A stretch of DNA of 18,000 nucleotides from CAG-877 sp963645945 (GTDB taxonomy: Bacteria; Bacillota_I; Bacilli_A; RF39; UBA660): the NCBI GenBank assembly GCA_963645945.1, contig CAVIUA010000006.1, positions 1 through 18,000 on the forward strand, in the 5' to 3' direction. Made by a program: the position numbers and the translations under genes. The notes beneath the pieces were generated by a model. It worked only from the letters and a program-made list of their open reading frames with translations, was not told where the DNA came from and searched no databases. Shown piece by piece: positions 1 through 6,591 of the stretch. Every line of letters begins with the position of its first letter. The stretch's first letter is position 1.

Positions 1-72
1 TATAAATAAATGATGTCAATATCTTTTAGTACTTTTTTTCATGTTTTTATCCTGTAATTAAATAGTTACGTG

Positions 73-102
73 TTGAAAGAATTATGAGTTTTGGTGTATA
101 AT
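73..102 (+). promoter_or_regulatory. Sigma-70/A-type promoter candidate
   Basis: TTGAAA at 73-78 and TATAAT at 97-102 with an 18-nt spacer. Transcription would begin near 109, just ahead of the hairpin at 121-169. It could serve a short RNA that ends at that hairpin or, with read-through, the gene at 259. No better promoter for the gene at 259 is visible between 170 and 258. Confidence 0.55.
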
Positions 103-120
103 GTAGTTAGTTAATGAAAT

Positions 121-169
121 GGACGCTAGTATAGGTCTATAATTGATAGATTTTGTATTGGCGTTTTTT
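121..169 (+). terminator. Long hairpin with U-tract (terminator or tiny RNA)
   Basis: ACGCTAGTA at 123-131 pairs with TATTGGCGT at 156-164, including G-U pairs. The loop folds further: TCTAT 136-140 pairs with ATAGA 146-150. Six T residues follow at 164-169. This looks like an intrinsic terminator. Either it ends a gene upstream of the window, or it ends a transcript of about 60 nt from the promoter at 73-102. Confidence 0.55.
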
Positions 170-258
170 GTTGTAGTTGAAGTTTATGTATTAAGAATTT
201 ATTTATATAAGTTAGTTATGGTAGTAAGTATTAATTAAAAATAAATAGTTATGAGTGA

Positions 259-639
259 ATGAAAAAGATAGTTTTAATGTTTATATTATTAGTTGTTGTA
301 TTTAGTCCTTTTAGTGTTTATGCAACAAAAGGATGTTGTTCAAGTTATGGTGGTGTTTCAGGGTGTAGTAGTTCGGGAAGACAAGTCTGTAGAGATGGTA
401 CTTTAAGTCCATCTTGTACGTGTACTCCAGCTGTTTCTTATACATATGGTTGTGCTGATGTAAATGCTAAAAACTATAATCCAGAAGCTGAGAAAGATGA
501 TGGTAGTTGTGTATTACCTAGCAGTAAAGAATCTGATGAAAATAATAATAAGGAATCTAATAGTAGTGATGATGATACACTTGGTACAATTGTGGGTTTA
601 GGTGCTATATTTGGTGGAGTGTATTTATATAAAAAGTAA
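259..639 (+). CDS. Small secreted Cys-rich protein with C-terminal membrane anchor
   Basis: This 126-aa protein has a signal peptide at about residues 1-22 (KK, a hydrophobic core, VYA before the likely cleavage). The exported part carries eight cysteines (26, 27, 36, 44, 53, 55, 65, 84). Residues 26-55 form a compact Cys/Gly/Ser block ending in DGTLSPSCTC. Residues 64-84 form a GCADVNAKNYNP...DDGSC motif, a type found in secreted, probably calcium-binding or disulfide-stabilised modules of many bacteria. An acidic Asn/Ser linker follows, then a hydrophobic segment at 108-124 ending YKK. This predicts a short extracellular domain held by its C-terminus. No LPXTG motif and no lipobox were seen. 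The ribosome binding site is weak (GAGTGA overlapping the start region). The function is unknown; adhesion or envelope sensing is only a guess. Confidence 0.8.
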   Translation: MKKIVLMFILLVVVFSPFSVYATKGCCSSYGGVSGCSSSGRQVCRDGTLSPSCTCTPAVSYTYGCADVNAKNYNPEAEKDDGSCVLPSSKESDENNNKESNSSDDDTLGTIVGLGAIFGGVYLYKK

Positions 640-650
640 TATTAATTTGA

Positions 651-679
651 TTTACTAACATTTAATTCTAAGATATAAT
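651..679 (+). promoter_or_regulatory. Promoter of the PH-like gene (copy 1 of a shared promoter)
   Basis: TTTACT at 651-656, a 17-nt spacer, TATAAT at 674-679, then ATTTTTAG. The same layout and much of the same sequence recur at 1229-1265. The predicted start is near 686, giving a leader of about 37 nt. Confidence 0.65.
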
Positions 680-722
680 ATTTTTAGAAATGATGGCGTA
701 GTTGTAGGAGTGGGAGATATCT

Positions 723-1220
723 ATGGAAAAAATAGAAATTGATGAAAAAATATTATATGAAGTGTTAGTTAAATATGTTGGTAGTAAGTTTGATACTAAA
801 CTTACTTTGACTGATAAAAGAATAATTTTTGAAAGAAAAAAGGGATTATTTAATAAAAAATATAAGATTATTGATGAAATTAATATTAATGATATTAGAT
901 TAAATAAAAATAAATTATTAATTAAAAATACTGGTTCAACTGTTGTGATTGAGGCAAATACTAAAACTTATAAATTTGTTTGTAATAGTGTAGTTGAAGC
1001 TAAATTAATTATAGAAGAAATAATTAAGATAAAAACTGGTGAAAATTTGTTGGAAAGAACGTCTGGTAAAGTAGTTAAAATATCTAATGGTATTTCTAAA
1101 ACTGTTGGTGCAGTAACTGGAGCGATTGCTTCAGTTGGTTTAGCGGCTGTTACAATTAATAAAAATAAGAAAACAATAGTGAAAGCTATTAAAACGATAA
1201 AGAATATGTTAAAAAGATAA
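723..1220 (+). CDS. PH-like (bacterial PH/GRAM-type) domain protein with hydrophobic C-terminus
   Basis: This is a 165-aa protein. Residues about 8-105 have the alternating short beta-strand pattern of bacterial PH-like domains: LTLTDKRIIFER, KYKIIDEININDI, KLLIKN, TVVIEANTKTYKFVC, then a closing helix VVEAKLIIEEIIK. Such domains usually sit at the membrane and bind peptides or lipids. Residues about 124-146 are Gly/Ala/Val-rich and hydrophobic, followed by a strongly basic tail (NKNKK...KRC-terminal), so membrane association is likely. There is no signal peptide. GGGAG at 712-716 is 6 nt from the ATG. The gene has its own promoter and lies between two other small envelope-type genes. The family assignment is by fold pattern only; the exact function is unknown. 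Confidence 0.7.
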   Translation: MEKIEIDEKILYEVLVKYVGSKFDTKLTLTDKRIIFERKKGLFNKKYKIIDEININDIRLNKNKLLIKNTGSTVVIEANTKTYKFVCNSVVEAKLIIEEIIKIKTGENLLERTSGKVVKISNGISKTVGAVTGAIASVGLAAVTINKNKKTIVKAIKTIKNMLKR

Positions 1221-1228
1221 TCATAAGA

Positions 1229-1257
1229 TTTACTATATTTAAATTTTAAGTTATAAT
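1229..1257 (+). promoter_or_regulatory. Promoter of the zinc-ribbon gene (copy 2 of a shared promoter)
   Basis: TTTACT at 1229-1234, a 17-nt spacer, TATAAT at 1252-1257, then ATTTTTAG, matching the element at 651-679 closely. The expected start near 1264 lies only about 12 nt before the GTG start codon, so the mRNA would have an extremely short leader. Confidence 0.65.
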
Positions 1258-1275
1258 ATTTTTAGGTGATGTTAG

Positions 1276-2046
1276 GTGAAATTAGTAGAATTAAAATGTA
1301 AAAATTGTGGAGCCCAGTTAAAAGTTGAAGAAGGTACTTCACAGGTAAAATGTGAATTTTGTGGATCAACTTTTTCAGTTGATGATGCTTATAATGAAGG
1401 ATATAAGTATACCAAGGGTGTATTAAGAGCCCGTAGTGAACAAATGGAAGAGGATTTTAATAAGGCCCAAGATCTAATTAAAAATAGTTCTATTGGTAAG
1501 TCTTCAAAAGTATTTTCTATTGTTTTTGTTACATTTTTTGTTTTAATATTTATTTTTATTGGATATGGTATATATATGACTTTTACTGATAATGAAGGTG
1601 AAAATGCTCATGACAGTATTAAAGTTAATTCTTTCAATACGTCATATGAAAATGATGCTGGTAAAAGATCTGGTTTCTTCATAGTTAGAACTTTGGATGA
1701 TATAGTTACTAATAATAAAACTAATACAAGTCATATTATTACAGTTGTATATAATGGAATTACAACTACTGAGGAAAAGAAAATTAAAGAAATCAGAAAT
1801 ATGTTAAGTGAAAATAAAGATTACGATGTATCACTTGATTATGATAGTAATGGATATGTAAATAAATTTATAATAGAAGATATTGAAATTGTTACTGAAT
1901 CAAATACTATTACTTCAAATAATAATAGTAGTGTTCAAGTCCCATCTGTTGATGACATTGATGTAAGTTCTTCTGAATATGAGCAGATTAAAGATGAAAT
2001 GGAACAAAAGATGGATGAGATGGAAGAAGCATATAATAATAGATAA
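1276..2046 (+). CDS. Zinc-ribbon membrane protein of unknown function
   Basis: This 256-aa protein begins at GTG, and AGGTGAT at 1264-1270 can serve as ribosome binding site. Residues 8-29 form a zinc ribbon: Cys8-x2-Cys11 and Cys26-x2-Cys29, in the CKNCGAQL...CEFCGSTF style common in predicted membrane-tethered proteins. A cytoplasmic helical stretch follows at about 48-70. One transmembrane segment lies at about 79-102, then an extracytoplasmic Ser/Thr/Asn-rich domain at about 105-225. The C-terminal end (236-256) is an acidic helix rich in Glu, Met and Lys, possibly coiled coil. The likely topology is zinc ribbon inside and C-terminal domain outside. No terminator is evident before the pheS promoter, which starts 4 nt after the stop. 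The function is unknown. Confidence 0.75.
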   Translation: MKLVELKCKNCGAQLKVEEGTSQVKCEFCGSTFSVDDAYNEGYKYTKGVLRARSEQMEEDFNKAQDLIKNSSIGKSSKVFSIVFVTFFVLIFIFIGYGIYMTFTDNEGENAHDSIKVNSFNTSYENDAGKRSGFFIVRTLDDIVTNNKTNTSHIITVVYNGITTTEEKKIKEIRNMLSENKDYDVSLDYDSNGYVNKFIIEDIEIVTESNTITSNNNSSVQVPSVDDIDVSSSEYEQIKDEMEQKMDEMEEAYNNR

Positions 2047-2049
2047 TGT

Positions 2050-2078
2050 TTGACAAACCTATGTTATAGCGTTATAAT
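2050..2078 (+). promoter_or_regulatory. Consensus promoter of the pheST operon
   Basis: TTGACA at 2050-2055 and TATAAT at 2073-2078 with a 17-nt spacer: a perfect match to the housekeeping consensus. It begins just after the stop codon of the preceding gene and drives the T-box leader. Confidence 0.9.
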
Positions 2079-2094
2079 TTAAACAGTTTTTGTT

Positions 2095-2263
2095 GATGAA
2101 GAAATTATCTAAGTAGTTATTTAGAATTCTATACAGGGAATTATGGTTAGAAACTGAGAGCCATTTTAGAGAGTCTAAATAATGAATTTCAATAATGGAG
2201 TCAAATCGTGATGAGCGTTATTCTATAGAGTGCTAAGTAATTAGAACAAAGGTGGTACCGCGG
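2095..2263 (+). promoter_or_regulatory. T-box riboswitch, tRNA-Phe responsive (UUC specifier)
   Basis: The T-box core AGGTGGTACCGCGG is at 2250-2263. Its UGGU bulge (2253-2256) can pair with an ACCA tRNA end. Stem I is visible: ATTAT near 2104-2108 pairs with ATAAT near 2192-2196, and TTATTTAGA 2117-2125 pairs perfectly with TCTAAATAA 2174-2182. Between the two right-hand arms lies the specifier loop with UUC (Phe) at 2188-2190 followed by A. The opposite side has AAGTAG. An upper stem, ATGGTT 2142-2147 with AGCCAT 2159-2164, is also seen. Uncharged tRNA-Phe would stabilise the antiterminator and allow pheST expression. Confidence 0.93.
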
Positions 2264-2267
2264 ATTT

Positions 2268-2306
2268 AATAGTGATTCGTCCTTTTATGGATGATCACTA
2301 TTTTTT
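2268..2306 (+). terminator. T-box-controlled intrinsic terminator
   Basis: AATAGTGAT at 2268-2276 pairs with ATCACTATT at 2294-2302. CGTCC at 2278-2282 pairs with GGATG at 2289-2293, leaving T2277 bulged. Six T residues lie at 2301-2306. It forms when tRNA-Phe is charged and competes with the antiterminator that contains the T-box core just upstream. Confidence 0.92.
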
Positions 2307-2331
2307 ATTTATTGTTAGAGAGGGATGCAAT

Positions 2332-3369
2332 ATGAAAGAAAAATTAGAAGAAATAAGAAGCAAAGGATTAAAGAAAATAGAAGAGGTTAATAAACTTGAA
2401 GATTTACAGGAAATAGCAAGAGAGATTACTGGTAAGAAAAGCGAATTAACTGAAGCTTTAAAATCACTTAGTGAATTATCAGTTGAAATGAAAAAAACAA
2501 TTGGTATGCAAGCTACAGAGATAAAGAAGTTATTTGCTGATAAATTAAAGGAAAAAGAAAATGAATTAATTAACGCTAAAAGTGTAGTTTCTGAGCCAAT
2601 AGATTTAACTTTACCTGGTACTGAGATAAAATCTGGTTCTCTTCATCCAATTACACAAATGTGTTATGACTTAAATGATGCCTTTTTATCACTTGGATTT
2701 GAAGTGTATAGTGAAGATGATATTAGTAGTGAAAAATATGCTTTTGATAATTTAAATTTCCCTGCTGATCATCCGGCTCGTCAATCTATGGATACATTCT
2801 GGATAGATGGAACAGAAGAATTATCTGGTAATGAACGTTTATGTTTAAGACCGCATTTAACAGGTGGCTCTGTTAGATATTTATTACAACATGGAGCACC
2901 AGCTAGATTTGTTTATCCTGGTAGAGTTTATAGAAATGAAACTACTGATGCAAGACATGAAAGAGCTTTCTTCCAATATGAAGCTTTAATAGTTGATAAA
3001 GATATTTCATTTTCATCAGGAATGGTTATGATACAAACAATACTTGAAAAGGTATTTGGTAGAAAGATTAATGTTCGTATGAGAGAAGGATTCTTCCCAT
3101 TTACAGAACCTGGATATGAAATTGATATGGAATGTTTAGTATGTAATGGTAAGGGTTGCAAAGTATGTAATCATAATGGTTGGATAGAAGTAATGCCAGG
3201 TGGTGTAATTCATCCTAATGTATTAAAATCTGCAGGACTTGATCCAGAAGAATGGACAGGATTCTATATTAATATTGGATTAGATAGATTAGTTATGATG
3301 CGTTATGGAGTAGATGATGTTAGATTATTCCATTCTGGAGATTTAAGATTCTTGGAGCAATTTAAGTAA
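2332..3369 (+). CDS. pheS: Phenylalanine-tRNA ligase alpha subunit (divergent)
   Basis: Catalytic subunit that, with PheT, charges tRNA-Phe with phenylalanine in the cytoplasm. It has 345 aa, the usual bacterial length. An N-terminal coiled-coil tRNA arm (1-85) is followed by a class II core: motif 1 around FPADHPARQ 143-151, motif 2 GRVYRNETTD 197-206, and motif 3 GLDRLVMMRYG 316-326. A Cys-x2-Cys...Cys-x2-Cys knuckle (268, 271, 276, 279) suggests zinc binding. The usual THTSP-x-Q segment is replaced by RPHLTGGSV (173-181); the His is kept but the Gln position is Ser. Gln215 and Glu217 of the Phe pocket and the FFPF segment (254-257) remain. The ATG at 2332 is chosen because an in-frame upstream GTG at 2272 lies inside the T-box terminator. 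pheT starts 12 nt after the stop. Confidence 0.95.
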   Translation: MKEKLEEIRSKGLKKIEEVNKLEDLQEIAREITGKKSELTEALKSLSELSVEMKKTIGMQATEIKKLFADKLKEKENELINAKSVVSEPIDLTLPGTEIKSGSLHPITQMCYDLNDAFLSLGFEVYSEDDISSEKYAFDNLNFPADHPARQSMDTFWIDGTEELSGNERLCLRPHLTGGSVRYLLQHGAPARFVYPGRVYRNETTDARHERAFFQYEALIVDKDISFSSGMVMIQTILEKVFGRKINVRMREGFFPFTEPGYEIDMECLVCNGKGCKVCNHNGWIEVMPGGVIHPNVLKSAGLDPEEWTGFYINIGLDRLVMMRYGVDDVRLFHSGDLRFLEQFK

Positions 3370-3381
3370 GGAGGAAATAGA

Positions 3382-5808
3382 ATGAGAGTATCGTTAAATT
3401 GGGTAAAAAAATATGTTGATTTACCAAGTGAAATTACAACTAAACAAATAGCATATGATTTAACACTTCGAACTGTAGAAGTTGAAAACGTTGTTAATAC
3501 TAAGGATAAGTTTCATGATATTGTAGTTGGTAAAATAGTAGAGGTTCGTGAACATCCTAATGCTGATAAATTAAGAGTATGTATAGTAGATATTGGTGAT
3601 AAAGAAAATGTACAAATTGTTTGTGGTGGTTCAAACTTATATGAGGGAGAGTATGTAGTTGTTTCTAAACCTGGTGCAGAAGTTTATTGGCATGGTGAAG
3701 CAGAACTTGTTAAGATTAAGAAAACTAATATGCGTGGAGAATCTTCTTATGGTATGATTTGTGGTGCTGAAGAAGTTTATTTAGAAAATTTATTCCCAGC
3801 AAAAGATGAAAAAGAAATTGTCGATTTAAAGGGCATTGAATGTAAGCCCGGTCAAAATATTGCTGATGTTATTGATATGGATGACGTTGTTTTGGAAATT
3901 GATAATAAGTCTTTAACAAATAGACCTGATTTATGGGGTCACTATGGTATAGCAAGAGAGATTGCGGCTATATATAATGTACCTTTAAAAGAATTGCCTA
4001 CAGTTAAAATTGATTCTAGCCTTCCTAAATATAAAGTTGAAATTAAAGAACCTGAAAAATGTAATAGGTATGCAGCAATAGAGATGGATGGTGTTTGTGT
4101 TAAAGAGTCTCCTTTATGGATGAAGGCTGACTTAATTAAAGCTGGAATGAGACCAATAAACGCTATTGTTGATATTACTAATTATGTCATGATGGATGTT
4201 GGACAACCTTTACATGCTTTTGATAAGACACATGTTATTGGGGAAGAAATAATTGTTAGAAATGCTAAGAAGGATGAAGAATTACTTCTTCTTGATAATA
4301 ATTCTATTAGTCTTACTGAAGACGATTTAGTAATTTGTGATAGTAAAGACGCAATGGCTTTAGCTGGTATTCGTGGTGGTAAGAAAGATTCAATATTAGA
4401 TGATACAACAGGTATTGTATTAGAAATTGCTAACTTTACAGCTGGTACTATTAGAAAATCAGGAAAAAGATTTGATGAAAAAACTGATGCATCTATTAGA
4501 TATGAGAAAAATCTTGATACAGAAAGAGTTGATCAAGGTATTGCTAGAGCATTGGAGTTATTTAAAGAATTATTCCCTGAAAGTAAAATTGTTTCTTATA
4601 ATGATGTTTATCCAATAAAAACTGAAAGAGAAAAAATAGATGTAGAAGAAGAGTTTTTAAATGTTAGACTTGGTAAAGTTTTAGGTAGGGAAACAATTGA
4701 GAGAGTTTTAAAATCATTAGGATATGATGTTAACTATAAAGATGGAATTTATCATGTTGTTGTTCCAGTATGGAGATCTACAGGGGATGTTTACTTAAAA
4801 GATGATGTTATGGGTGATATTGCGAGACTTTTAAGTTTTGAAAGTTTTGAGGCTAAACCATTAACTATAACTTTTGATAAAGCTGTTTTACAAACATCAG
4901 TTTCTCTTGAACGTAGATTAAAAGAATATTTAGCTTGTAGATGTGGATTTAATGAAATATTTACTTATCCTTGGGTAGAAGAAAAATATTTTGATGCTTC
5001 AGGTATCAGTAAGGAAAATGCTATTAAGTTAGCAACTCCTCCTTCACCAGAGGAAGCATATTTAAGAAATTCACTTGTACCTGGAATGCTAAGTGCTATA
5101 TCTAAAAACTTAAGATATTTTGATAATTTCAAATTATTCGAGATTGCTCAAGTTTTTGAAAAGGGAGTTTATCATGAATCGTCTGAAGATGAAACATTAC
5201 CTGTACATAAAAAACTTTTAACAGGAAGTATTACTGGCAAAGATGCTAAGAAAGTATTCTATGAATTAAAGGGTGTTTTGGAAAATATATCTAGATATTG
5301 TCAAATGGAAGATATTAGATTAGAAGTAACTGATGATAAGCCAGCTTGGGCTGATGTTAATGTATATTTAGATATTAAATTTGGTGATAAGGTTATTGGT
5401 AAATTAGGTCTTCTTTCAATTAGAGCAATGAGTGAAGCTAAAATTAAACGTAGTAATGTTGCGATATTTGAATTAGATACTGGTGAATTAGTACCATTTG
5501 CTTCTCGTGATAATAAATTTGTTCATATTCCACAATTACCATTAGTAGAAAAAGATTTATCTATTTTAGTTGATGATAATATTACTTGGAAAGAAATAAC
5601 TTCAGCTATTAAGAATAAAGTAAAGGAAGTTAAATTTGTTGAGGAATACAGAGGTAACCAGGTTCCAGAAGGTAAGAAGTCTATAATGTTACGTATGGTT
5701 ATTGATAATGGTGATGTTACAATGACTTCTGATGAAATTAACGCTAAATTAGATAGTATTATTAAAACTCTTAATAAAAAATGTGGAGCTAATTTAAGAG
5801 AAGAGTAA
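3382..5808 (+). CDS. pheT: Phenylalanine-tRNA ligase beta subunit
   Basis: Beta subunit of the heterotetrameric PheRS, responsible for tRNA binding and editing of misacylated Tyr-tRNA. Its 808 aa match the long bacterial form. Rough domain order: N-terminal B1 and EMAP-like tRNA-binding domain at about 40-155 (VGKIVEVREHPNADKLRVC), B3/B4 editing domain at about 210-390 (RPINAIVDITNYVMMDVGQP, HAFD), B5 at about 410-480, catalytic-like core at about 490-690 with LRNSLVPGML, and C-terminal anticodon-binding FDX-ACB domain at about 715-806 (PLVEKDLSILV). A strong AAGGAGG at 3368-3374 overlaps the pheS stop, so the two genes are co-translated and share T-box control. An intrinsic terminator follows at once. 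Confidence 0.97.
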   Translation: MRVSLNWVKKYVDLPSEITTKQIAYDLTLRTVEVENVVNTKDKFHDIVVGKIVEVREHPNADKLRVCIVDIGDKENVQIVCGGSNLYEGEYVVVSKPGAEVYWHGEAELVKIKKTNMRGESSYGMICGAEEVYLENLFPAKDEKEIVDLKGIECKPGQNIADVIDMDDVVLEIDNKSLTNRPDLWGHYGIAREIAAIYNVPLKELPTVKIDSSLPKYKVEIKEPEKCNRYAAIEMDGVCVKESPLWMKADLIKAGMRPINAIVDITNYVMMDVGQPLHAFDKTHVIGEEIIVRNAKKDEELLLLDNNSISLTEDDLVICDSKDAMALAGIRGGKKDSILDDTTGIVLEIANFTAGTIRKSGKRFDEKTDASIRYEKNLDTERVDQGIARALELFKELFPESKIVSYNDVYPIKTEREKIDVEEEFLNVRLGKVLGRETIERVLKSLGYDVNYKDGIYHVVVPVWRSTGDVYLKDDVMGDIARLLSFESFEAKPLTITFDKAVLQTSVSLERRLKEYLACRCGFNEIFTYPWVEEKYFDASGISKENAIKLATPPSPEEAYLRNSLVPGMLSAISKNLRYFDNFKLFEIAQVFEKGVYHESSEDETLPVHKKLLTGSITGKDAKKVFYELKGVLENISRYCQMEDIRLEVTDDKPAWADVNVYLDIKFGDKVIGKLGLLSIRAMSEAKIKRSNVAIFELDTGELVPFASRDNKFVHIPQLPLVEKDLSILVDDNITWKEITSAIKNKVKEVKFVEEYRGNQVPEGKKSIMLRMVIDNGDVTMTSDEINAKLDSIIKTLNKKCGANLREE

Positions 5809-5812
5809 AATT

Positions 5813-5842
5813 AAGGACTAAGTATAAGCTTGGTTCTTTTTT
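5813..5842 (+). terminator. Terminator of pheST
   Basis: AAGGACTAAGT at 5813-5823 pairs with GCTTGGTTCTT at 5828-5838 (G-U pairs included) around an ATAA loop, followed by T residues through 5842. It ends the operon 4 nt after the pheT stop. Confidence 0.85.
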
Positions 5843-5843
5843 A

Positions 5844-5872
5844 TTGTTTTTTATTTTTTCTTTTTGTATAAT
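5844..5872 (+). promoter_or_regulatory. Promoter of the AAC(6')-like gene
   Basis: TTGTTT at 5844-5849, a 17-nt spacer, and TATAAT at 5867-5872. The expected transcription start near 5879 lies about 10 nt before the ATG at 5889, which excludes the upstream in-frame start at 5844. Confidence 0.7.
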
Positions 5873-5888
5873 TTGTTTGGTGATTATA

Positions 5889-6416
5889 ATGAAACTTTAT
5901 GTAGATGATGATATTTATTTAAGGGATATTATGGATAGTGATGAGGAGTATAAGAGACTTTATAATTGGTGTTTAAATCCAAGTGTTTATGAATATTTTG
6001 AACAGAGAGTCTTAAGTTATGACGAAGTTGTGAGCAAGTATAAGAGGAGAGTAGGAAATGAAGAAATGAAAACTCTTATAATTGTTTATAAGAATAAAGA
6101 GATTGGACTTGTTCAGTATAAAAAAATGGATGATGAGGACAGAAAAAATTTTTGCATTTTGCTAGATAATGTAGTTTCAATAGATATTTTTATTGGAGAT
6201 AGTTCTTTTTATGGATTAGGAATTGGATCTAGAGTAGTTAAATATATTAGTAAATATTTACTTTCTAATTTTGATATGGTTATTGCAAATGTTCAAAGTA
6301 ATAATAGTAATTCTATTAATATGTGTTTGAAATCTGGATTTAAAAAATTAAGAAAAATTGATTATTCTGATACTCTTGGTAACAGTACTAAAAATATTTT
6401 GCTTTATTTAAGATAA
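5889..6416 (+). CDS. GNAT acetyltransferase, aminoglycoside 6'-N-acetyltransferase-like
   Basis: This 175-aa GNAT-fold protein transfers acetyl from acetyl-CoA to an amine. The fold pattern is that of the AAC(6')/RimJ-like group: an N-terminal substrate half (LYNWCLNPSVYEYF), the strand IDIFIG at 98-103, the acetyl-CoA loop YGLGIGSR at 108-115, and the C-terminal segment NSINMCLKSGFKK at 141-153. The ATG at 5889 has GGTGAT close upstream. A longer frame back to 5844 would add only hydrophobic residues encoded by the promoter and U-rich DNA. Whether it confers aminoglycoside resistance cannot be told from sequence; many chromosomal homologues have unknown substrates. No dedicated terminator is seen before the hairpin at 6546-6580. 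Confidence 0.82.
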   Translation: MKLYVDDDIYLRDIMDSDEEYKRLYNWCLNPSVYEYFEQRVLSYDEVVSKYKRRVGNEEMKTLIIVYKNKEIGLVQYKKMDDEDRKNFCILLDNVVSIDIFIGDSSFYGLGIGSRVVKYISKYLLSNFDMVIANVQSNNSNSINMCLKSGFKKLRKIDYSDTLGNSTKNILLYLR

Positions 6417-6458
6417 AGAGGATTGTAAATTTTGGTTATTTATGATACGCTGAATATG

Positions 6459-6473
6459 TCAAGTAATACTTGA
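6459..6473. repeat. Perfect 15-bp palindrome, possible operator
   Basis: TCAAGTAATACTTGA: 7-bp arms around a single A. It lies upstream of the candidate antitoxin RNA and overlaps a TTGACA on the minus strand (6462 to 6457). It could be a repressor site or a small hairpin; no regulator is identified. Confidence 0.4.
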
Positions 6474-6485
6474 TTAAAATAAAAA

Positions 6486-6524
6486 TAGGGAATACTTAAT
6501 ATTGGCGTGTTAAGTACTTACCTC
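6486..6524 (+). repeat. Left inverted repeat of the toxin locus
   Basis: The stretch TAGGGAATAC...TTAAGTACTTACCTC is mirrored on the minus strand by the right copy at 6690-6722 (TAGGGAATAC...TTAAGTGCTTACCTC). The left copy has an 8-nt insertion in the middle. The pair brackets the 25-codon ORF. Confidence 0.65.
6491..6518 (-). terminator. Possible terminator of the toxin mRNA
   Basis: On the minus strand AGTACTTA (6518-6511) pairs with TAAGTATT (6498-6491) in full, using one G-U pair. On the plus strand the same position is an A-C mismatch. Minus-strand RNA then reads CCCTATTTTTATTTT, a broken U-tract. It is a weak but plausible end for the toxin transcript. Confidence 0.35.
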
Positions 6525-6545
6525 AAATTTTGTTTGTTTTTGGTT

Positions 6546-6580
6546 AGCACTTAATCATATCATTGACTAAGTGCTTTTTT
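6546..6580 (+). terminator. Strong intrinsic terminator (plus strand)
   Basis: AGCACTTA at 6546-6553 pairs with TAAGTGCT at 6568-6575, with TCA 6555-6557 and TGA 6564-6566 inside. T residues run 6575-6580. It ends plus-strand transcripts, either from the GNAT gene or from a short antisense RNA, 11 nt before the toxin stop codon on the other strand. Confidence 0.8.
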
Positions 6581-6591
6581 GTTTTTCATCA

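Larger units (their letters stand above)
6488..6580 (+). ncRNA. Candidate antisense (antitoxin) RNA overlapping the toxin mRNA 3' end
   Basis: A plus-strand RNA of about 90 nt starting near GGGAATAC (a TAAAAT -10-like box at 6475-6480) would end at the strong terminator at 6546-6580. It would be fully complementary to the 3' region of the minus-strand toxin transcript, as in txpA/RatA and bsrG/SR4. It also carries TTACCTC, able to pair over 7 nt with the toxin Shine-Dalgarno region. The promoter is not clear. The RNA could instead be the processed 3' end of the upstream GNAT mRNA. Confidence 0.4.

Noticed and set aside
251..262. Mini-ORF ATG AGT GAA TGA overlapping the start of the secreted protein
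   Set aside because: Three codons, weak ribosome site, and AT-rich context make chance likely. A coupling role cannot be excluded but has no support.
2272..2331. GTG start giving a 20-residue N-terminal extension of PheS
   Set aside because: It lies inside the T-box terminator stem, has no ribosome site, and the extension is unlike PheS. The ATG at 2332 gives the normal length.
5844..5888. Hydrophobic N-terminal extension (MFFIF...) of the AAC(6')-like protein
   Set aside because: The stretch is the -35 to -10 promoter region and U-rich DNA after the pheST terminator, not a signal peptide.
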